Positions 58,374 through 64,000 of a stretch of 64,000 bases of DNA are shown here, one piece after another (position 1 is the stretch's first letter; every line of letters starts with the position of its first letter). Where the stretch lies: contig NZ_CP045651.1 of NCBI RefSeq assembly GCF_009557455.1, forward strand, positions 2,232,001 through 2,296,000, read 5' to 3'. Position numbers and translations under genes: made by a program. The stretch is from Alistipes sp. dk3624. GTDB taxonomy: Bacteria; Bacteroidota; Bacteroidia; Bacteroidales; Rikenellaceae. The notes beneath the pieces are model-generated. The model saw only the letters and a list, made by a program, of their open reading frames with translations. It was not told the origin of the DNA and searched no databases.

Positions 58374-61190
58374 TTAAAAATTATCGAGCGACTTGAAAAT
58401 ATGTTCCAGCGACAGAATGTCCTGGATCAGTACTTCGCGCGGTTTGCTGCCTTCGGCTTTGCCGACGATGCCGGCCATTTCGAGTTGATCCATCAGCCGG
58501 CCGGCGCGGTTGTATCCGATTGAGAAACGCCGCTGGATCGACGAGGTGGACCCCTGCTGGTTCTGTACCACGAAACGGGCGACGTCTTCGAACATCGCGT
58601 CCAGTTGCGACAGGTCGTTCGGTTTGCTGCCTGCGGCTCCTGTGTCTCCGCCTCCTTCCGGCGTGTATTCCGGCAGTTCGTAAGCGCCTACGTATCCGCG
58701 CTGTCCGGCGATGAATTCGGTGATCCGTTCGATCTCGGGCGTATCGACGAACGCGCATTGTACGCGTATCAGGTCGTTGCCGGTCGAAACCAGCATGTCT
58801 CCGCGCCCGATCAGTTGGTTGGCTCCCGGCTGGTCGATGATCGTCCGCGAATCGACCATCGACGTGACCCGGAAAGCGATCCGCGCCGGGAAGTTGGCTT
58901 TGATTACGCCGGTGATGATGTTGGTCGTCGGTCGCTGCGTGGCGATCACCAGGTGGATGCCGACGGCCCGCGCCAACTGCGCGATCCGGGCGATCGGCGT
59001 TTCGATTTCGCGCCCGGCGGTCATGATCAGGTCGGCGAACTCGTCGATGATTACGACGATGTAGGGCAGGAAGCGGTGTCCCTTGTTCGGGTTCAGCTTT
59101 CGGTGGATGAATTTGTCGTTGTATTCGGTGATCTTACGCACCTCGGCGGCCCGCAGCAGGTTGTAACGGGCGTCCATCTCGATGCAGAGCGAATTGAGCG
59201 TATAGATCACCTTGTGCGTATCGGTGATGATCGCGTCCTCTTCGCCGGGCATTTTCGCCAGGAAATGACGTTCCAGCTTCGAATAGAGCGTCAGTTCCAC
59301 CTTCTTCGGATCGACCAGCACCAGCTTCAGTTCCGACGGATGTTTCTTGTACAGCAGCGACGTGATGATCGCGTTCAATCCGACCGATTTGCCCTGTCCG
59401 GTCGCGCCGGCTACCAGCAGGTGCGGCATTTTGGCCAGGTCGATGACGAACGTTTCGTCCTGAATCGTTTTGCCGAGCACCACCGGGATGTCGTAGTCCG
59501 ATTCCTGGAACTTCACCGATTTGATGATCGAGTACATCGAGACGATCTTCTTGTCTTTGTTCGGCACTTCGATGCCGATCGTTCCCTTGCCCGGGATCGG
59601 CGCGATGATCCGGATGCCGAGCGCGGCGAGACTCTGCGCGATATCGTCCTCGAGGTTCTTGATTTTCGAAATACGAACGCCAGGAGCCTGTACGATCTCA
59701 TACAGCGTGACCGTCGGCCCGACCGTCGCTTTGATCTTGTCGATCTTGATCCCGAAATTTTCGAGCGTTTCTTTGATCCGGTTTTTGTTTTCGACGATCT
59801 CTTCGCTCGTTACGCTGACTTCGACGCTGTGGTCTTCGAGCAGTTCGATCGGCGGGCGCTGGTACGACGATAGGTCGAGCGTCGGGTCGTACAGCGCGCT
59901 TTCGATCTCCTCGTCGCTGAGGCTTTCGTCTCCCGGCAGCCGTTCGACCGTCAGATCGCGTCGTTCCTCGATATCGAGCCCGTCCGGAACGGCCGCGACG
60001 AACGCGTCGTCTTTCGCCTCGGCGCCGGAAGTCTCGGGGGTCTCGGCGGTATATGCGGGAGCGGATTGGAACTGCTGCGTTTCCTGAGCCGGCGGGCAGG
60101 CGGTCTCCGTCGCCGAAACCGGCGGTTCGGGATACGTATAGGTATCCGTTCCGATGTCCGTTTTGCCGGTCGCGGGAGCGGGCGTTTCTTCGGCTTCATC
60201 CCCGCTGGCATACTGGATAACGAATCCGTCTTCGTCTTTTTCCGGCGGCGGTGGCGCCGTTTTGGCGTTCATGTCCGTGATGACGAACCCTGCGTCGTCC
60301 ACTTCGACTTTCCCGGTGCGCGCCGGTCGGGGTTCTTCTTCCGGCAGAGCCGGCGCTCCGGAACGGTCGACGATCGTAAATCCGTTGTCGTCGATCAACT
60401 CGCCCGGATAGAGCGGGGGATCGTCGTCGGCCGAACGCACGATGAACGGATCGTCGTCGTCGATCTCTTTTTTCCCTTTTTTGCTTTTGGTTTCCGGTTT
60501 CGCGTCGTCGGTCTGTTTGGCTTCGTGGCTGAGGATGCCGGCCGCGGTCGTCGATACGGCTTCGCCGACTTTACGCCCGTTGTCGACGATCCCTTTGCCG
60601 ACGCGGTTGATCATCGAGATGGTGTTGCGGTTGATGTAGATGGCATACAGAACGATCGACAACAACAACAACAACCCGGTTCCGATCGTTCCGATCACCG
60701 ATACCAGCCATTCGGCGATCGAAATGCCGTGCCGTCCGCCCAGTCCGGTGCCGAACACTTCCCAATTGCCCCGGAAAAGGAATCCGAGCGTCAGCGACCC
60801 GAGGATCATCAGGATCAGCGTCAGCCGCACCGATTTACGCAGCATCGCCGGTCGGAACCGCATGATCCGCAGCGAAAAGATGATCAGCACGGCCGGAATG
60901 CACAGCCCGAACAGCCCGAATCCGTCCGCTACGACGGTTTTGGCCAGGACGGCTCCGAGTTTCCCGCCCCAGTTTTGCACCCGAGCTTCGTTGACGGTTT
61001 CTTTGGAAGACATGAATACATGGGTCCAGTCCGTTACCGACTGGTCGTCCTTCCAGAAAAAGAAGAACGACAGCACCGATACCGCCAGGAACAGCGCGAA
61101 AAACAGCAAGGCGAATCCGTAGATCCACCGCTTCGTGTCGCTCATGCCCTTGACTTCCGGTTGTTTTGCCGCGTTTTTTTTAACTGCCAT
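58374..61190 (-). CDS. ftsK: DNA translocase FtsK
   Basis: Septum-anchored ATPase that pumps the terminus region during chromosome dimer resolution. 938 residues: four N-terminal membrane helices (about 25-200), a Pro/Glu-rich linker (200-450), the alpha/beta motor with Walker A VAGATGQGKSVGLNAI near 595 and Walker B IVVIIDEFADLIMTAG near 715. The C-terminal winged-helix gamma domain follows (SIQRRFSIGYNRAGRLMDQL, about 875). Four repeats of a DDDGF-type acidic motif occur in the linker. Complete and normal. MurI lies 54 bp upstream on the same strand. Confidence 0.95.
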   Translation of the reverse strand: MAVKKNAAKQPEVKGMSDTKRWIYGFALLFFALFLAVSVLSFFFFWKDDQSVTDWTHVFMSSKETVNEARVQNWGGKLGAVLAKTVVADGFGLFGLCIPAVLIIFSLRIMRFRPAMLRKSVRLTLILMILGSLTLGFLFRGNWEVFGTGLGGRHGISIAEWLVSVIGTIGTGLLLLLSIVLYAIYINRNTISMINRVGKGIVDNGRKVGEAVSTTAAGILSHEAKQTDDAKPETKSKKGKKEIDDDDPFIVRSADDDPPLYPGELIDDNGFTIVDRSGAPALPEEEPRPARTGKVEVDDAGFVITDMNAKTAPPPPEKDEDGFVIQYASGDEAEETPAPATGKTDIGTDTYTYPEPPVSATETACPPAQETQQFQSAPAYTAETPETSGAEAKDDAFVAAVPDGLDIEERRDLTVERLPGDESLSDEEIESALYDPTLDLSSYQRPPIELLEDHSVEVSVTSEEIVENKNRIKETLENFGIKIDKIKATVGPTVTLYEIVQAPGVRISKIKNLEDDIAQSLAALGIRIIAPIPGKGTIGIEVPNKDKKIVSMYSIIKSVKFQESDYDIPVVLGKTIQDETFVIDLAKMPHLLVAGATGQGKSVGLNAIITSLLYKKHPSELKLVLVDPKKVELTLYSKLERHFLAKMPGEEDAIITDTHKVIYTLNSLCIEMDARYNLLRAAEVRKITEYNDKFIHRKLNPNKGHRFLPYIVVIIDEFADLIMTAGREIETPIARIAQLARAVGIHLVIATQRPTTNIITGVIKANFPARIAFRVTSMVDSRTIIDQPGANQLIGRGDMLVSTGNDLIRVQCAFVDTPEIERITEFIAGQRGYVGAYELPEYTPEGGGDTGAAGSKPNDLSQLDAMFEDVARFVVQNQQGSTSSIQRRFSIGYNRAGRLMDQLEMAGIVGKAEGSKPREVLIQDILSLEHIFKSLDNF

Positions 61191-61244
61191 AGTTGCAACC
61201 CGTTTTCAGGTTTTTATTATCCGCGCCGGATGCTCCGGCGTTTT

Positions 61245-62030
61245 TTAATCGATGTCCATCGTCCGTACCTGCTCGCTTTTGGCGATCAACCGCTGCCGGT
61301 ACGTTTCGTCGGCGCTGGTCATAAAATCGTACTGCGGGGTATGTTCCGGCTCCGCCTGCAGGTCGAATCGCCGCAGCAGGGCCTCGGCCTGCCGTTCGAT
61401 CGCCGCCGCCGGATTCACCAGGTCGACCCGCCGTTCCCCGATTACCCGGCGCATGGCCGCCGACAGGAAAGGGTAGTGCGTGCAGCCGAGTACGATTTGG
61501 TCGGCTCCGGCATCGAGCATCGGGCGGAGCAGTTTGTCGACCCGTGCCAGCGCTTCGGGCGTTTGCTCGCGGTTGCTTTCGACCAGTTCGACGAAACCTT
61601 CCCCGACCTGCGTCAGGATTTTCACCCGGTCGGCATAGCGTTGCGACGTTTCGCGGAACAGACGGCCGTTCAGCGTCGCCGCCGTCGCCAGAATTCCGAT
61701 CACTCCGCTGCGCGATGCCATCGCCGCCGGCTTTACGGCCGGTTCGAGCCCGACCAGCGGCAGCGCGTAGTTCCGCCTCAGGTGATCGATCGCCATCGCC
61801 GTCGCGGCGTTGCAGGCGACGACGATCAGTTTGACGCCTCGGTCGATCAGCCGCCTGACGGCCAGATCGACGTAAGCGGTCACCTCTTCGCGGTTTTTGT
61901 CTCCGTACGGACAGTTTTTCCCGTCGCCGTAGTAGATCAGCGATTCGTGCGGCAGTTTCCGGTAAAGCTCCCTCCACACGGTCAATCCGCCCAATCCCGA
62001 GTCGAAAACCCCGATCGGTGCGTTATTCAT
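61245..62030 (-). CDS. murI: Glutamate racemase
   Basis: Makes D-glutamate for peptidoglycan. 261 residues. IGVFDSGLGGLTVWREL at 6-22 carries the catalytic Asp/Ser; the first catalytic Cys is in VVACNAATAMAIDHL near 70, and the second in VLGCTHYPFLSAAM near 180. Residue 3 after the first Cys is Ala where the usual motif is CNTAT/S; the rest of the active site is present. It overlaps purL by 8 bp and precedes ftsK by 54 bp. Confidence 0.94.
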   Translation of the reverse strand: MNNAPIGVFDSGLGGLTVWRELYRKLPHESLIYYGDGKNCPYGDKNREEVTAYVDLAVRRLIDRGVKLIVVACNAATAMAIDHLRRNYALPLVGLEPAVKPAAMASRSGVIGILATAATLNGRLFRETSQRYADRVKILTQVGEGFVELVESNREQTPEALARVDKLLRPMLDAGADQIVLGCTHYPFLSAAMRRVIGERRVDLVNPAAAIERQAEALLRRFDLQAEPEHTPQYDFMTSADETYRQRLIAKSEQVRTMDID

Positions 62031-64000
62031 TGCGCGTCTCTCCTTTTTTACGTTCGATCCACCGGCGTGCGTTGACGAATGCCTCGATCCACGGCGTCAC
62101 TTCGTCTTCGGTGCGCTCTTCCGGATAGTATGCCCAGTTCCACGGGCGTATCGCCCGTTCCAGGTGCGGCATGATCGCCAGGTGACGGCCGTCGACCGAA
62201 CAGATGGCGGCCGCGTTGTAATCGCTGCCGTTCGGGTTGGCCGGATACTCGGGATAAAGGTAGCGCACCGGGATGTTGTAGCAGCTCTCTTCGTACGGCA
62301 GCCGGAATTTTCCTTCGCCGTGCGCCACCCAGATACCCAGCCGGCTACCCGACAGCGATTTCAGCATTACCGAGTCGTTCGGTTCGATCTGTACGCCGAG
62401 GAAGGCCGACTCGAACTTGTGCGAGTCGTTGTGCAGCATTTGGGGTTTTTCTTCGTGCGCCGGCGTGATCAGCCCCAGTTCGACCATCAACTGGCAGCCG
62501 TTGCAGACGCCGAGCGACAGTGTGTCGGGACGCGCGAAGAACTTGTCCAGCGCTTTTTTCGCCTTTTCGTTGTACAGGAACGCTCCGGCCCAGCCTTTGG
62601 CCGATCCGAGTACGTCCGAGTTCGAGAATCCGCCGGTAAATACGATCAGGTTTACGTCTTCGAGCGTTTCGCGCCCTGCGATCAAGTCGGTCATATGCAC
62701 GTCTTTTACGTCCATACCGGCCAGGTGCATGCACCATGCCATTTCGCGGTCGCCGTTGATCCCTTTTTCGCGGATGATGGCGGCCCGGATGCCCGACGGT
62801 TTGCGGCGGCTCGCTTCGAGTTCCCACTGCGACAGTTTCCCGGTGAAGTTTTCCGGGAATTTGTAGACGAGTTCCTGGTTCTTGTAGTTTGCAAAACGCT
62901 GCGCCGCTTTCTGCGGGCCGCTCTGACGGCGGTCGAGCAGGTACGAAGTCTTGAACCATGTGTCGCGCAGATCATTCACCAACAGCGACATTTCCAGTCC
63001 GTCGTGCATGAACGCGAACCGGCGCTCCTGGTTGACGTCCCCGATTACATAGGCGTCGACGCCGGCGAATTTCAAGTCTTCGCAGACCTCCACGCCGTTT
63101 TCGACCTGCAGCACCAGCGCCGGTTTTTCGCTGAACAACAACCGTACGATGTCGCGTTCGCCGAGCGCCGCGAAACTCAGATCCATGCCGCTCGTGTTAT
63201 CCGCAAAGGTCATTTCGAGCAGCGCCGTGATCAGACCGCCGGCCGATACGTCGTGTCCGGCCAGCACCTTGTCTTCGGCGATCAGACCTTGTACCGCCGC
63301 GAACGCTTTCGAGAAATAATCGGCGGACTGTACGGTCGGCACTTCCATGCCGACGCTGCCGAGCGTTTGCGCCATGCTGCTGCCGCCCAGACCGAAAGCC
63401 GAGCGGCTCATATCGACATATACCAATTGGCTGCGTCGGTGCTTGAGTGCCGGCGACACTGCCTTTTTAACGTCCGACACTTCGGCTGCCGAGGTGATAA
63501 TTACTGTACCGGGGGCGTATACCAGTTCGCCGTCGCGGTATTTCTGCGTCATCGACAGCGAATCCTTGCCGGTCGGAATGTTGATTCCGAGCGCCAGCGC
63601 GTAGTCGCTGGCCGCTTGTACGGCCGAATAGAGCCGCGCGTCCTCGCCCGGATTCTTGCACGGCCACATCCAGTTTGCGCTCAGCGATACCGACGACAGC
63701 CCGCCGTCGATCGGCGCGAACACGATGTTGGTCAGCGCTTCGGTGATCGCCAGCACCGATCCTTTCGGCGCATTGGCCAGCGCCGCCGCCGGAGCGTGCC
63801 CGAGCGCCGTGGCGATGCCGTGCGTTCCCTGGTAGTCGAGCGCTACTACCGCGCAGTCGTTCAGCGGAAGCTGGATGCTGCCGGCGGTCTGCTGCATCGC
63901 GATCCGGCCGGTCACCGACCGGTCGACCTTGTTGGTCAGCCAGTCCTTGCAGGCTACGGCTTCGAGCTGCAGCACGTTTTCGAGGTATTTCACCAGGTTG
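62023..64000 (-). CDS. purL: Phosphoribosylformylglycinamidine synthase, C-terminal part (cut by window edge)
   Basis: Large-form PurL (FGAR amidotransferase), fourth step of purine synthesis. About 658 C-terminal residues are visible and the frame runs off the right edge. It includes the second AIRS-type ATPase half (LPLNDCAVVALDYQGTHGIA, GHDVSAGGLITALLEM). The fused glutaminase domain follows, with FTGGFSNSDVLGSAKGWAGA, the nucleophile Cys in SLGVCNGCQLMVELG, AHGEGKF and the terminal AIMPHLERAIRPWNWAYYPE. The fused architecture is normal for Gram-negative large PurL. It overlaps murI by 8 bp. Confidence 0.96.
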   Translation of the reverse strand, partial: NLVKYLENVLQLEAVACKDWLTNKVDRSVTGRIAMQQTAGSIQLPLNDCAVVALDYQGTHGIATALGHAPAAALANAPKGSVLAITEALTNIVFAPIDGGLSSVSLSANWMWPCKNPGEDARLYSAVQAASDYALALGINIPTGKDSLSMTQKYRDGELVYAPGTVIITSAAEVSDVKKAVSPALKHRRSQLVYVDMSRSAFGLGGSSMAQTLGSVGMEVPTVQSADYFSKAFAAVQGLIAEDKVLAGHDVSAGGLITALLEMTFADNTSGMDLSFAALGERDIVRLLFSEKPALVLQVENGVEVCEDLKFAGVDAYVIGDVNQERRFAFMHDGLEMSLLVNDLRDTWFKTSYLLDRRQSGPQKAAQRFANYKNQELVYKFPENFTGKLSQWELEASRRKPSGIRAAIIREKGINGDREMAWCMHLAGMDVKDVHMTDLIAGRETLEDVNLIVFTGGFSNSDVLGSAKGWAGAFLYNEKAKKALDKFFARPDTLSLGVCNGCQLMVELGLITPAHEEKPQMLHNDSHKFESAFLGVQIEPNDSVMLKSLSGSRLGIWVAHGEGKFRLPYEESCYNIPVRYLYPEYPANPNGSDYNAAAICSVDGRHLAIMPHLERAIRPWNWAYYPEERTEDEVTPWIEAFVNARRWIERKKGETRNE

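Noticed and set aside
60661-60676. CAACAA trinucleotide repeat as a variable tract
   Set aside because: It is five codons of Leu within an ftsK membrane helix; in-frame and short, with no sign of slippage.

Overview
The window comes from a Bacteroidota chromosome, most likely Bacteroidales and Rikenellaceae/Alistipes-like (taxon inferred). The evidence is GC-rich housekeeping genes, promoters of the Bacteroidetes type (TTTG about 19-21 nt before TAnnTTTG), almost no Shine-Dalgarno sequences, and family-typical genes: a TGS-fused uridine kinase, FKBP lipoproteins, DUF4831, NVEALA peptides and 6-bladed beta-propeller lipoproteins. No tRNA, rRNA, CRISPR array, insertion sequence or prophage was seen.

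Layout. 0-15.9 kb is core metabolism and maintenance: eno; gcvP and a SlyD-type FKBP; TGS-uridine kinase diverging from rpsA; rnz; a MATE exporter; clpC; a YfcE-like phosphoesterase; rarA. 15.9-24.9 kb is an accessory island, visibly richer in A+T than its flanks. It holds six beta-propeller lipoprotein genes of two families (BF3164/TolB-like and 6-bladed DUF5128-like), five on + and one on -. They are interleaved with small secreted Cys-containing NVEALA-type peptides and with copied promoter and terminator modules. Only one of the four peptide genes is intact; the others carry an A8 frameshift, an internal deletion, and a 5' truncation plus a G6 frameshift. This is the most unusual part of the window.

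25-33 kb carries envelope precursor and isoprenoid genes: kdsA, an M23 peptidase, a PNPOx-like protein, an epimerase, ispD, an LPG-synthase-TM-like membrane protein, a U32 peptidase and a polyprenyl diphosphate synthase. 33-39.6 kb has a ROK sugar kinase, a 600-bp stretch with possible ORF debris, a nitroreductase, a tight three-gene minus-strand operon (acyl-CoA synthetase, E1-like ThiF protein, methyltransferase) and queG. 39.7-45.6 kb holds an exbB-exbD-tonB-DUF1573 operon, an SAH/MTA deaminase-type amidohydrolase and a large secreted protein of unknown function. 45.7-49.8 kb is a minus-strand chain with overlapping genes (YbbR-like, coaE, folP, lolD-type ATPase, TIGR02757) followed by ompH/skp. 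49.9-58.3 kb has ruvA, a PiT-PhoU phosphate transporter, two FKBP-type lipoproteins, trmN6, DUF4831, an AlkD-like protein and lolA. 58.4-64 kb is ftsK, murI and the C-terminal two thirds of purL running off the right edge.

All calls rest on reading translated sequence and motifs; no database search was run.
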